From contig CM012953.1 in assembly GCA_000181795.3 (NCBI GenBank), positions 9,910,282 through 9,974,281 of the forward strand: 64,000 nucleotides of DNA. The letters run 5' to 3'. How positions within the stretch are numbered: the first letter of the stretch is position 1; every line of letters starts with the position of its first letter. Source of the stretch: Trichinella spiralis. Taxonomy: Eukaryota; Nematoda; Enoplea; Trichinellida; Trichinellidae. The notes under the pieces were generated by a model. That model saw nothing but the letters and a program-made list of their open reading frames with translations, did not search any database and was not told the DNA's origin. Position numbers and translations under genes: made by a program. Of the stretch, positions 1 to 15,317 are shown one piece after another.

Positions 1-2027
<2,027 letters not shown>

Positions 2028-2954
2028 CGTTCAAAAGCGAGAACAGCTTTTACCTGCCAACAACAAACAGACGCGGCTGAATTGTCGTCATTGGCATTAT
2101 AACCGAAGCGAAGACGAGCTGAACATCAAAGCACAGCTCTCCAAGCACGACTTTCCACTCGCTACCTCTACGAACCACTTAACCATTATACTGTAGGCAT
2201 CAGTAAACATACTTGTACATCACAAAACATCCTACTGTAGTTGTATTTCTTTGAAAACCTTTTTTATATAATTTTCAAATTTCAATTCAGAACAAATTTT
2301 TTCATTAATTATTTAATTAGTGTTTTAATTACTAAATCAGGCAATTTTTCTTGTCTTATTTTAGCCTACTCTTTGAGGAATTTTCATTGTTACAACTTTA
2401 TTAAAAGCTTTGAATTATTTATTGAAAACTCGGGAATTAATACTATTTTTTAATCAATGCAACATTTCGAACAGTTCAAATTATCCGTCCAGATATTTAA
2501 AATTACCTGAGATACATCACCGAAAACACTGTATAAGAGTATTTTTTGAATGTCAAATGAATTTTTCAACTTTGGAACAAAAATACATGAAAATGATCTA
2601 TTTATTCTTTTCGCTTTTATTGATAATTTTGATTCTTTTTAATTTTGAAAAATAACTTTAATCGCTAGAGTATTTTTGAAAAGAAACGTCACATTCTAAA
2701 TGTAAATAAATATGAAAGATCAAACAAATACAAATATGTGAAACAATGTTTTCGATGAAGTTAAATTTTCAACAATTACAAAATATTGCTTTAAATTTCA
2801 AAACAGTGAATAAAAATGCAACATTTCAATGATGAATCAAAAGTTGAGTTTAAATTATTCAATAACATTCAATTCAATAAATAATACCTTTTACCGTGTA
2901 AAAATATTAAAGCTATGTGTAGACGGTATTAATTAATAAGTAAAACTTATAACT

Positions 2955-3010
2955 CATCTAATTTTCTAATCTATAATCTAATCTAATTTAATCTAATCTT
3001 CTAATCTATA
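2955..3010. repeat. TAATC-type short tandem repeat
   Basis: Imperfect repeats of TAATC/TCTAA follow one another here, interrupted by TATAATC and TTCTAATC variants. It is a simple microsatellite in intergenic sequence. Confidence 0.6.
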
Positions 3011-4188
3011 AAGCGCTCTTAATTTGTATGCAGTCAAAAATGTCGCAATACACTGTAATATACTAATATATATTACTAAAATAGAAGTAACTAACAATGA
3101 TTAATAATATGAAAATAACTTCTTAAATAGTACCTCAGTTAATTATTTCTTTAGAGCAATATGCATTCATTAATTATAAATACCTCATTTTCATAAGATA
3201 CCGTAGAGATTGTTGTAAGTTAGCAATATTAAAATCAGCAGCGTTTCTGATAAAGTCTCTATCTGATGAGTACGTGAACTGACTGAGGAGATTATTTAAA
3301 AATTATTTGTGAGGCGTATATCATGCAATAATATTAAATGAGCACTTGTAGGTAAAGGCTACTTTTTGATTAAACGTAGTGTTTACTAAAAGCGATGCTA
3401 TGCTGAGCAAACCTGTTTTAATAATACGTAGATATTTTGCATTGCCAAAAATATATATTTGTAAACATATAAATAAATAACTACTTTTAAATAACAAAAT
3501 TTTGTGTAACGTAATAAATAATTTCAAATGTGATGACAAATTTTCATTGTATTCCTGTAGAGACTAAATTCAAGTTTTGTGATTTTAAAAGAGGCTGCGT
3601 TATATAATTGTTATTCTGTAAAACACTTCAGTCACTTTTATACATAAATAAATTTATACATATGTAAGGGTGCAATTTTCACAAGTGCATTAGTTTGGAA
3701 AGGTATAAGAAATCAATATTTTAGACTTAACTATAATAATGGTGACTTGAAAATTACAATTAAATGATTGATTATGTCTGTTGATGCATAATCGGGTAAA
3801 TTTTATAATTTTAGAAATTAAAATTCAAACTTGCTGTTAGTTAAAATTTCTGAGGCGAAAAGTTTCAATTTTTTCTTCTTCAATCCGCTTAACACCAGAT
3901 GGAACTTGATCAATTAAGCTCTTATTTTGTTAAGCTGTCGAATATATAGAAAATGTGAATTATTCAGCGATCGACTGTAGCGTTGAATTTAAAGCAGCAA
4001 CATTATTTATGAATCAACTTGTTAAAAAATAATAATTTCAATTAAAAAAAAGTCATTTGACATTGCTGATTGAACTTGATAAAATCAGTCGGCAAAATGC
4101 AAAATTATTAAATTTTAATTATGTAATGTAAAATAAAATGTAAATGATTAATTCATTTTTACTCTGCTTTCAAATTATAATAAAATGC

Positions 4189-4220
4189 TTTCTTGCAGTT
4201 GAACTACTTACTGCAAGAAA
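4189..4220. other. Perfect 11-bp stem hairpin
   Basis: TTTCTTGCAGT at 4189-4199 is the exact reverse complement of ACTGCAAGAAA at 4210-4220, with a 10-nt loop. The pairing can be extended by AAAATG against CATTTT with a bulge. No gene lies nearby, so this could be a small-RNA precursor, a remnant of an inverted-repeat element, or chance. Confidence 0.5.
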
Positions 4221-5718
4221 CAATCATTTTTAATTAATCATAACGTAAAAAGTGAATTATAAGTTACTTAGTTGCTTATCATCATTAACACGGAAAATAT
4301 GAAATTATAAATTCATGAACAAAACTTAAGAACTTTGGAAAAAATGTTTTTGATTTTTTTTGATTACCTGGAACATAAGAACGTCAATTGTTCTTTGTAT
4401 TCTGTCAAAGTTTCATGCAAATGTAATTTCAACTTCTCCAACAGGGATGATCAAATATCACGCAAAATTGAATTATGAGTCAGTGTTTGCATGTTTCGTT
4501 TTGATTTTAATAATCGATTATGAAATCATATTTCAAATTTTAATGGAAAAAGGAGGAAGAAGAAGTTGCAATGCTTATATTCAAGCAAAAGCAATAGTAA
4601 AATAGTAATAATAATTGTCGTTTAGTTGTTGTTGCTGGAATAAAATTGTGGAAAGTTTTTGAATTCAGTTTTCGATTGTATAAAACAGATCCTCGAAAAG
4701 TGATTTGTCTAGTCAACCTGATTCAGTTTTCACAGCGTCATTTTGTTACCTATTCAAAAGATGACACATTTATATACTTTCAGTTGGAATTTGAACAAAC
4801 CGAGGACATCGTCTAGAAAAAGCATTTAAATTCAGTTTTTTGTCATACCTGAACAATTAATTGTCCGCATATTAAAGGAAAATTTCTACTTATTATTTGC
4901 AAACTGAATGCAAATAATTTTTTATTTCTGAAATAAATTAATTCAAATATCATTTTCATGTGATCAGTATTAATGAGAAGCAATAAATATTGTTTGGAAA
5001 ATGATTTTGTTACAATTAAACAAAAGATAAAAAGAAATACAACTCTTTGGTGGTGTTTTTGATCGAAATAAAAGAAGCAGGTGCAAATAATTGAAAATTG
5101 TTTGCTAAGCGAAAATGCTAGCCAACTGTTCAATGAAACTAGCTGATTGAACAAATTAAAATGATAAAAGATACTTCTGATGACTGTGGAAAAAAAGAAT
5201 CACGTTTTCTGTTTCATCTCACAAGATATTAAAATTTTGACATCACATTAATGAAAACTACTTGACTGTTTTTCATCTTTTTCAATAATTTTACTCTGAT
5301 TATTCGTTCTCTTCTATTCTTTTGTCTTTTTACATAAAAATTTTATGGTATATTTAAAAATGGATTAAAAGTTAATGGAATTTATACTGATATAATTAGT
5401 TTATTTTGAACTTTCACTTTTGACATCGTGAAATTTAATTTTTTATTTATTTTCTTAACGAATTTTTAATTAGTTTTCATTAATTAAAAATTGAATTGAT
5501 TTAGTAAACAAGATGCATAATTCTTCTTGTAAATCTTTTCATTTTCAAACGTATTGCGTTAAATTGAATGCATTAAAACACATTTCTTTCTGAATGATTG
5601 ATTGGATACTGATCAAATGCATAAATGAAATAATTATGCGCTGATTGGAAAATTATTACAAGAAAATTTATCATTATTAAGCAGTTTTTATATATTTAAT
5701 TACAATTATAGTAAATTA

Positions 5719-6166
5719 TCAATTTGGAGAATGCTTCAGACAATACGGTTTGCCATTCTGAATGAAGTAGACAAAATTCATAAACGGTCGCCTGCATGCA
5801 GCGCAGACGAAACAACTTCGATGCCACTTTTCACCCATTTCAAATACGACATCGTCATCCAACGCAAGACAACAGGCTAAAAAATTATTCAAATATCAAA
5901 TAATTTAATATTGTAATAAAGTTTGAAAAAAAAACATATTTTCTTTTACCTTTGCAAACGGAAGTGGATTTATGGCAAAGCAGACAAATTGGTTTGTTGT
6001 TTTGCTCGACAAACATGGAAAATCCGTCTAAACATTTTTTACATTTCGAGCAAATTACGTGCTCAGGATGGTAGACGTTGTTCAACACCAGCGCAGCAGA
6101 TGACGAAGAAATTTCGTGATTGCACTTCGCACAACTCGCATCATCATTGATTTCATCATTAGTCAT
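5719..6166 (-). CDS. Small two-LIM-domain protein
   Basis: Two exons (about 5950-6166 and 5719-5876) join in frame to 124 residues made almost entirely of two LIM zinc-binding domains. LIM1 begins at CAKC and contains HVICSKC and CLLCHKS. LIM2 begins after TSVCKGC, with KWHRSCFVCAAC and a terminal YCLKH. LIM domains are protein-protein interaction modules, often in cytoskeletal or nuclear adaptors. No homeodomain, PDZ or LD motif is present, so it is a LIM-only protein. The order resembles the zyxin/LIMPETin/PINCH type of LIM tandem but is too short to assign. The stop follows the second LIM by only a few residues. Confidence 0.8.
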
Positions 6167-8163
6167 TATTGTTTATGCTGCTATTTCGGTTTTCCTCTAC
6201 GACAATGACAACAGTAATTCAATGATAAATTTATTTCTTCCTCATTGTTTAATGCAAACATTTTAAACTACATTAATTTTAAAGTACCCTAAATTTACAA
6301 CTGATATTGTGATAAAAAAAGTAAAATAAAATAAAAATTTATTCATGTTAAAGTATTAATTAAAAGAAAACAATTAATAATGCATAATAACAAGCAATTA
6401 TTCTCACAACACTTGTTTCATTTCAGTTTGCATCACTGTATCGCTTAATACAAAAAATTACTGACAGTATTTTTTTAATACCTACTTTTAAAATTGCTTA
6501 CAGTGTCCACGAAATTACTTCCCGCTTTTAGAGATGTAAACTATCACTTTTGTTAATAATTTTTTTACTTTTTAAGCAATATTTATTGACAAGGAAATGA
6601 AAGAAGAATCAGAAAACAATTTTCGTTCGAATATTCTTTTCAATAAATGTCATTGAACAATTTTACCCCACACGCGTGAATCACATTGTCATCAAATTGG
6701 GTTGTTATTTTTCAAAGTTAAAATGAATCGATTGTTTTTCTTCTTCCACTTGAATTGATCAATAGCAGACTTTGCAAACGTAAAACAAGAAAAACACAAT
6801 AAATGCAACTTCAAACACCAATATATATATTTTTTTTTAAATATTATTCTTCCACCATTTGATGAAGCTGTTGTCAAATTGTTCTAACATCCTTGTCGTA
6901 AGCAGTGAAAATGACTATAATCAAGAATCTTTGATAAAAGTGAAAATTCAACGAAACAAATTATGTTTGAACAACAAGAACATCGAACAGTAATTGGTTG
7001 CTTAACGCTTTTAATAAAGCAGAAAAAAAGAGTAGAACTGTAACGTGAAGAATAATACTGTAGCGAAAAAGCAATACCATCAAAAAAAGAAACATTTGAA
7101 AAGAATCGACTTACGATAGCACAGTTTACTTTTTAACTACAGTATTAATGCAGAATGATATGAAGGAAAAAAAAACATTTCCTAACTTTTGCAATTTTTC
7201 TTTTGTTTTGTCAAAATCAATTTGCACTGTATAAACTGTTTGTTAATAATCGTAGTCAAATTGATAATTATTATTTTTATTGAGCATTTGCTGACGGCTA
7301 CTCTACAGTTGTCATCGGTGTGCAGTTTTTTCATCTTGACGAACAAATCAAGGGAAATGGTAAGCTGCAGTCTGATCTCTGGCTAATGGGAATGAAACGC
7401 CATCACCACGACTAAAAATAAATAGGCAAATAAATAACAAATTCATTTCATAAATTGTCGTACATGAATAAAAGTTATTCATGATCTGTCAAGCAAATTT
7501 TTAAATTATTTTCAAACTTCCAACTGCTCATCTAAGGAGAAAAGCAATCACAGAACGAAAAAAATACAATATATTACTTATTTTATAATATCGTTATGAA
7601 AATTTTGAGTTGACAGAAAAAAAATGTATAAACTAGATGAAGGTATGAAAAAATTATAATTTTTCTATATTAACATGGATAATCATTAATGCTTTTGTAT
7701 TAAAAAAATGCTCATTGCTTTTTGGACACTTCAATCAGTGAAAATATCCACTTTATGAAATGCTTTTAAATACACTTTTTAATTTAATAAAATTCTTTAA
7801 TAATTTTTTAATAATAATAATAATAATAAACTAAATTTTTTTAATAATATAAAGAATATTTGATTCAATAAAATATGAATAAATAATAATAAATTTTCCA
7901 ACAAAATTCTCGACTTGTGTTGGTCAGATCAATTTACCCTGATATTGAAAATAATAAATCAATTGTTTGAACGCATGAAAATGTTCAAAAACAGGCCGGC
8001 TGGTGACAGCATAAAAACCGAGGCAAAGTTGTAAAAATGGAAAATAATGAAAACACGTTTTGCAAATTACATCTGTTAAGCCATAAAAGCATCCAATTGA
8101 AGACCGAGATGCTATACTTTGCATAGTCATAAATATTTATTGCATTTTTCTTAACAAAATTTA
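6167..8163. other. AT-rich intergenic region
   Basis: About 2 kb between the LIM gene and the 3' end of the DHHC gene. No convincing exon was found. A less AT-rich patch at about 7270-7400 has no family match. AAT trinucleotide runs occur near 7810-7840. Confidence 0.45.
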
Positions 8164-9692
8164 TTACGCCTTCTGTTTAACAAAATCATTCCAGCTGAGA
8201 TGCTATCTCTATCAGCTATTCAAATTCAAACCTAGTTAGCAAATAATAAAAAGTAAAATAAATAAAAGCAAGAAAAGAAATGAAATAAATTATCCAAAAA
8301 GTAAATATTTTAATGTGCAAATGAAATTATATTTAAAAAAATTTAAACCCTCCCGCAGAATAAGAACACAAAACATGAAATACAGTTTAAATTTTCAAAC
8401 AAAGACGCGAAGCTGTTACCTAGAAAAGACTGGTATCAACCAATAAAATGGTGAATCTCCAAAAATTTCTCTAAAATTTCTAGTCGTGCCCAGGTTGAAT
8501 CCTTCCTTGTCAGGACCGTGGCTAAAAATTGGGGCCCGAAATGATTCTAAATAAAAAACCACACAAGCTTATATAATGTGAGATGTAAAAAACAAAATAT
8601 CTGCACAGACCGAGTGTAGTACGATTTTTCGACGTCAACCAGAGGTGGTATGAAAATAGACTGCTAACGCTGAAAAAGAACATGCAGGCGACGAAAAATA
8701 AAAACATTATGTGAAATTGACTCTTCTTCTGCATACGTCCTTCATCCTGAAACAGTTTATTCTGTTTTCTTTTTGTACTTTATTTATGATAATTAAAAAC
8801 TCACTGTCCAAAATGCGACAAAATATTTCAAATCGGTCAGTGCAATAAACAAACACATTATCCACGCATAGCCCAAAAATAAGATGAAAAATTTATAATT
8901 GCCAAAATGGACGCACGTGTTCACCCAAGGGCAGTGATGATCCATTTTCAGCAAACAACTACAAAATTGAACAAATGAAATCATCTAGCATTTTGGATCG
9001 ACTGCATTTTTGAGAACCACTTACATGCCACAAATGGAACAATGATGAGCACGATCGGGTTTAATAATTTGACATTTTTCGCAATATCTCAAACCTGGAG
9101 AAAAAGAAACGTCATAATATGACAAAAATTATATTCATACATTTGTTTGTGTTCACATGGGAATAAAAATTTTGTACAAATCTCACCTCCATCTTTGTTC
9201 CGGCAGCGGACAGGTAAAGAGTTTGTCAATTCGGCAATGAAGCCTGAAGTAGCTTCCAAATTACCCTGCCTTAATCGAGTCACATCCGACGATGATATGC
9301 TAAACAACGGCGGCGCTGTGTACACTGTGGAAAATATTGTTTTCCAATAGGACCACATGAACAATATCACAATCAAATGATATGGGATTAAATATACAGC
9401 TGAACGAAAAAGAATTTTTAACAACGCATAAAATGCAACAACAAACTCTTCCGCAACTGCACCTTTCTCTATGTAGCTTTGGACGCTGACTAAAATTCAA
9501 ATACTGGATTATATAATTGGGAAAAATGGAAAACATTTTGCATGATTTACAAAAGCAAAGTTCAAAAACGTATGCGTAGTAGGACCATAGAACTACAACT
9601 GAAATGAATACCACCGGTACCCAACGAAAAAGTTGCAGACAAAACACAACCACCGGATTTCTCATGCAGCTCGACAAGCCCATCGTCGACAC
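8164..9692 (-). CDS. DHHC-type palmitoyltransferase (ZDHHC2/15/20-like)
   Basis: S-acyltransferase that palmitoylates cysteines at Golgi or plasma membrane. Seven exons fit together in frame (about 9551-9692, 9187-9489, 9025-9094, 8805-8958, 8611-8746, 8420-8546, 8164-8194) for about 320 residues. Two N-terminal membrane spans come first (with [11 protein letters not shown] and [10 protein letters not shown]). The cysteine-rich domain follows: [17 protein letters not shown], then [12 protein letters not shown] with the catalytic DHHC, then two more spans with [20 protein letters not shown] carries the TTxE motif, formed across a splice junction. [16 protein letters not shown] and YWLIPVF match the ZDHHC2/15/20 C-terminal core. 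The canonical NNCIGFSNYK is [10 protein letters not shown] here. The last 31-nt exon, which gives an unusually short tail, is the least certain part. Confidence 0.92.
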
Positions 9693-12600
9693 TGGAGCAT
9701 CTGCTTAGTCGAACTTCAAGAAAGAAGTATTCACCCTGAGACTCTGAAAATCACAAAAATACACCAATTCCCTTTTCATACCATACACACAATCAATAAA
9801 AACAAAATAACATTTTCATTCATAATAAATAAATTTAACCAATGAAAAAAAAGCACTTTCAAAAAAATTTTACTTTTTTAAACATACGATGCGCAAACAT
9901 TTGAAAGCGAAAATTATTCCACTATCGTTATCATTTAAATAAACAACGTTTAACATCACTGCAATCGTGCAGAACAAATGGTGAAAATTTTTTGACATAA
10001 AAATAAATTACCATAAACGTATTTTACCAATTCTTTTTTCTTTTCAAACTGCGTTTTATCACAAACAATCTGCTCAAAGTGTACAGTAATAAATTATACT
10101 TGATTATTTCGAACACTGTACACTAGTGGGGTTTTTATTTGTACACTGTCAGTCCTTCTGATTTTAGTGCTCAATCAATAGTACTATTGGAAATTTAATA
10201 AAATTAAAAAAATTAATGTAAAATACAAATTCAACATAAACTGCTTTAATCACATTCTGTGTGACGTTATAAAAAATTCGATAATGTACTTCTCTTGAAT
10301 ATGACATCCAAAATTGTATGAAAACTTTTACATACACGTTTTCCCATTTTTAATGTCTCATTTAAGACTAACCTCAAGGGCATTGTTCAGATGTCTTTAA
10401 AGTGGATGCAGTTTGACGCTGCTGGTCAATGATTGCTGCTATTGAACTTTCGAATGTTAAAATTATCTTAAATTTCCATTTTCAAAAGCAAGTGAAAGAA
10501 AAATAAAAATAAAATAAAATAAAATTGATTTCTTTAAAGCATAAATAATTTTTAAAAAGTCACATACATTTCATGACTACTTTAAAATTTGTCATACCTT
10601 AAGCATTTTCTTCAGAGCTGTTCAGCACAAAATATCTGCTTCCAAGTTGCGAAACTTTGTTAAAACAATGCCATAACTAAGTAAACATTATTTATAAGGT
10701 CATTTGAAAAGAACACTACAGAAATTATCAAAATTACTTCCTTCTACAATAGAATTTAAAAAAAAAACATTCGATGAGCAATTGCAAAAGAATGCAAACC
10801 TATTGGTGACAATCGAGAAACAGGGCTGAGTTGAAAATGGGTGACACCCCCCCTGCATTTGAGTGACAAGCAAATACAAATAAATAAATATATAAATAAA
10901 TGCACACATATCTGGTTTAGTAATACAGAACAAACTGTGTCACGTTGCATTATCAAAAAAAGTAAAAGAGAAAACAACTAATAATCAATGTTACATAATT
11001 CAGCACATACGTTAGTCGAAGTTTCTCTAATGTTATCTAAAACTTTCATTTATAAACTGTAACATAAATATTTACTAGCACATACATCTACACGTCAGCA
11101 AAGGCATCCAATAAAAGATTGAAATGCGCTTGCTCATGTGAAATAATCGTAAATCAAGATACAATGTGATATATTTATAGATGTTTTTAAAGCAGCTGTT
11201 TATCAACAGGTAAAACTTTAAGAAAATTTCCAATGCTACAAAATTTTGCAAACAAAAGGATGTCTAAATTTAAGTGTGCTAAAAGTGTAAATAGCTATTT
11301 ACTTTCACCATTCAAACGAAGAAATGCACCCTCCCAAAATTATTTTCGTAATATTATCTATCCTAATATGATCAAGAACACTCAAAATCGCGTAATAAGT
11401 AAAGCAAATTCACTTAGACGCTTGAAACAATTGAAAAGTTTTCTCTTACAACAACTTGGCAATTTCCTTATCAGACACAATTAAATACTAGTAAAGAGCA
11501 AAGACATTCACCAGAAAATTATCACTGCTAACGTCAAGCTATTACCTGTTAAAAAATCCCAATAAAATATATCACAATTTAAGACAGCCACATTTCACAA
11601 TAAAATTAAGGCATACTGTATTAAAATGATGAATAAGTAAAATAAATGTGGAATATATTGTTTACTGATTGCAATAAACGAAGATGTCCATAAGAAAATC
11701 GAAGTGAACAAATAAATATAATGAAATGTACTTCATAAATTTTAATATATATAATTCGCATGCATTTACAGTTTATTATATTATTAAATGAGTATTTTTT
11801 ATAATCATTTAAGTAATATTCAAGTTCATACATACGTACTATTTGTTGAACTACATATTCTGCACTTCACATACGTGTGAAAACATTAATTTATTATGAT
11901 TGATCATACTTTTATGCTTCATTTCATAACTTTATTACAGAAGTGCAGCATCTCTATCAGCTGACGCATGTTTTTCAGCAATTATTAACAAATTAATTTT
12001 TGTGGCTAATTAACTGACATGAACATAATTTAACATAAAAATACTTACTTTCTGTTCACTTATTTTGTTCAGTGTCCAACCCTCCATTTAAAAAAGCTTT
12101 AAAAATGATGAAAAACTATTACGCATATATCCATCATTGCTTGAAATTGCCGAAAATTAACGTAATCATTGTAACTTCTATTCGAAATGCACAATAATAA
12201 AAAATATGCTAATCTGTCATTTATGCTAATATATTATGTGAAAAAGTCATATTTTTCATAATGTCTTTCTTATTAGCTTTTCAAATTTTTATAATGTACA
12301 AATAAATGTAAATCCAAGGATTTGCTAATTCACATATGAATTACAGAATCACCCCAATTTAAATGTGTAGATGTAATTCGCAGCACATTTTCATAAACGA
12401 CACATTTATTAACTAAAATAAACAATCAAAAAACATATAACGGTATGTTCAACAAAACACCAACAAATCATCACTAAACATCAATATAATACCAACAAAC
12501 AACAGTTGAATTAACTTTTACGAAACATCTGTATAATGTTCTAAAACCCGGAAATAGTCTACAACATTTTTTTATCGCGATTAGCGATTAGCAAGTTACA

Positions 12601-13032
12601 ACTGCATACAAATCATTTTAATTTCTTCGAATTGATCTGATTCATTTTTTAAATTTCTTCCTCAACCGATGAAAGCAACGGCAGTAAAATTAAACAAGTG
12701 AACAAACTTAAGCATAAACTGAAGTTTGCAATACTAAATTATAACTTTTATACAATTTAAAAATAACAAAAAAATTAATTTCGTTAATCAGATATGAAAA
12801 GTAAAATATGAATTCTTAATAGAAAAAAAACAGCAAAAACGTTTTCATCAATCAAAGAAGGTTGGTTCAATGAATACACCGGGATTTAGAACATTAACCA
12901 AAAATAACATATCATATAAAAAATTAAACAATCATCAAACAGACCATGTATTAATAGTTTCGAATAAATACCTAATTTAAAAATGAATGCGCACAATTTC
13001 AAAATAATGCCAAACGAATAAAGGGGTGTTCT
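9693..13032. other. AT-rich intergenic region
   Basis: About 3.3 kb without a recognised exon. A few open frames, such as one of 83 codons at 11233-11484, have the composition expected of AT-rich non-coding DNA. Confidence 0.5.
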
Positions 13033-15317
13033 TCACTTATGCTCATTTTCCACATTTGACATGAACTCTCCAGCAATGTTCATGAAGTCTTCCAAGCGAT
13101 CGCAAATGGAAATAACTGAATACGCATCCAGAGCTGAAAGTTCAAATTAAATAATAGTACTTAACAATCAACCCATGATACGACTAATTCAAAGCATCAT
13201 TACCTGCATATTGCATTTGCATTTCTCTCAGAGGTCGTCTTTGCCAATTGGACATGCGTTCACTTTTAGACAACCAGTAACCAAGATATACAAAGCAGTG
13301 ATCATTTAGAGATCTAGTAAAGCTGAGTTTGGGCAATTTAATGTTTCCATCTCCTTCTGAACAAGAAACCAACGTATCAATGTCAAAATTATCTGACAGC
13401 TGTTTTATTGACAGCAAGTTATATTTTTTTGCAAAAACATCATATGCATCATTAAAATGCGAGCCACACATGCCATAAATCTGAAAAGATATGGATAAAT
13501 ATTTTTTTAAAAAAAGCAACTTTCAGCTACCTGCTTAGAAATGTCTTCAACACTCTTCACATTTGCTGTAACGGAAAAATCTTTGTTACCAAAAATGTAA
13601 TACAAATCCGTTTTTAATGAATGACCTGAATATGAAAAACTCATACTTTTTGAAAAAGAAAATTTAGAAAAAAAAACATGCCAGTTTTTTTAATTTCTGC
13701 ATCGCAAAATATTTCCCATAATTTTTTTTTAAATTCTTTCAGTTTAGCGTGCTTTTCATCCTTATTAAATTGAAAGTAGTCGATCAGGTAAACCTGTTGA
13801 CGAGTAGCTATTTGAATAACATCTGCTGCCCTTAAATAAATGCTTAACGTTATGATTGAATTGAAAAATATCACTCATGCGCATATCATACGAAACAACA
13901 TCGTTAATAAACATCGTAGGACGCCATTCGCTGTCGATTCCAATTGTATCCTCTTTGGAAATCTCACTCAAGACAGTGAGCGCTGCGTCGTAGTTGTCAA
14001 CAAAACAAATTTCAATGAAGCTCGGCAACTGCAAAAACTCTCCAATTTTTGGTTTAGTCTGAGGCGATATCCTAAAATTAATCCGAAACATAAAATTACT
14101 ATTTTATATTTAAATAAAAAACACTGTTTGCTTACACAGCTGCCTTGTTAACAAAAGTTCGTTGACTTGTTAGGAATCTTCTGTTTCGACATTTAAACAA
14201 ATTTCTCAATTGCACTTCATATTGTTCAGCCCATTTTGCCGCTTCTGCTTGATCGCAGTAAGTATCGCACAGCAATTCAATTAGAAAATTAATCGATTCA
14301 GGATAATTTTGCAACACCACCTCAACCAACTCTTTCCAACCATCATAATTCATGTCGCCGTTAGTATAAAGTGATGCACACAAAAACTTTAAAGCACCAC
14401 AATATGCAAAGAATCTGAGTGATTTGTATTTGGCTAAAAACAAAATGCATAAATAAATAGATTTAGAAATTTTATGTCGCTACATGTAAACTGAAATGCA
14501 TCCAAAGTTCCATTGTACAAACTTACAAATATCCACATCCAAATGTTTTGCCAAGAAAATAACAGATTTCGAAATTGATTTTCTATCCTTCCTTGTAAAA
14601 TTAGAGCCGATAATGTGAACTTGTCTAGAGAAAAGATATAATCATAAACAATGCTAAATGTAATTTAATATCATACTCAGCATATTGTTTCATTGAAAAA
14701 TAACTGTTCAAAAGTCTATCAAAGGTTTGAAAAAATTTCTTAATCAAGTTTGGCGCGCTGCGTAAATACTGCAAAACATCCGTAGTGTTACCATTAATAT
14801 GGAACATGCATGGTACTAAAATCTGAAAACAAAGTCAAAATAATTAATACTGCAATAAAAATGTAAAGTATTTTTATACTTCGTCAAGTTCAAAAATACT
14901 GTGTAGTCGCAAAGTGTTGATACAAACTACGGCGTCCACATAACGACCAGAATGAGCCAACTTTCGAACAGAGTCCACAAATATGGAATTGTTGGATTCC
15001 ATTTGAAAAATACGGGCCATCATATAAAATTGCTCCATATCGCAAGCAGTTGCAATATCAAATGCTCGTATAAGCAGATCATTGCTAACCGAAGTAACTT
15101 TACAATTCTCCTCAAGCCAATGCTGGAATTTTTCAATTATGATGAGATGCAACCTTTTAGAACGGGTAGGAGTAAAATATGGAGAAACATTTTCTAACAA
15201 ATCGATCAACTGCACTAAAGGATCTGTCCAAGATTGAAAAGTATCTAATAAAAACTTCGGAATTTCCGAAATCTTCAAACGTTGCAACTCGTCTACCGTT
15301 TCCTGAGCTGAAGTCAT
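13033..15317 (-). CDS. MUT-7/Nibbler/EXD3-like 3'-5' exonuclease
   Basis: Multi-exon gene (start MTSAQETVDEL at 15317, stop at 13033) for a DEDDy-family 3'-5' exoribonuclease. The N-terminal half (exons down to about 14150) is an alpha-helical region with the layout of the MUT-7/Nibbler N-terminal domain. The nuclease domain follows: Exo I is IGIDSEWRP (catalytic D and E), Exo II is in GHSLKTDLYYI, and Exo III is YAALDAYSVI, formed across the last splice junction. RMSNWQRRPL precedes Exo III, as is typical of the family. Family members act in RNA interference and transposon silencing (C. elegans MUT-7) and trim small-RNA 3' ends (fly Nibbler); the same role here is inference. The stop falls about 30 residues after Exo III, so the C-terminal Mut7-C domain of MUT-7 and EXD3 is absent from this model. 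Confidence 0.88.

Larger units (their letters stand above)
2028..5718. other. AT-rich intergenic region
   Basis: About 3.7 kb with no convincing coding exon on either strand; the ORFs present are short and of low complexity. It holds a TAATC-type repeat near 2955-3010 and a strong hairpin at 4189-4220, listed separately. Confidence 0.5.

Noticed and set aside
7924-8130. Minus-strand frame just downstream of the DHHC exons considered as its last exon
   Set aside because: The content does not resemble a DHHC tail, and a better in-frame terminal exon with acceptor and double stop lies at 8164-8194.
11233-11484. 83-codon plus-strand frame in the spacer
   Set aside because: Asn/Lys/Leu-rich composition as expected of AT-rich DNA; no motif, splice partner or nearby acceptor supports it.
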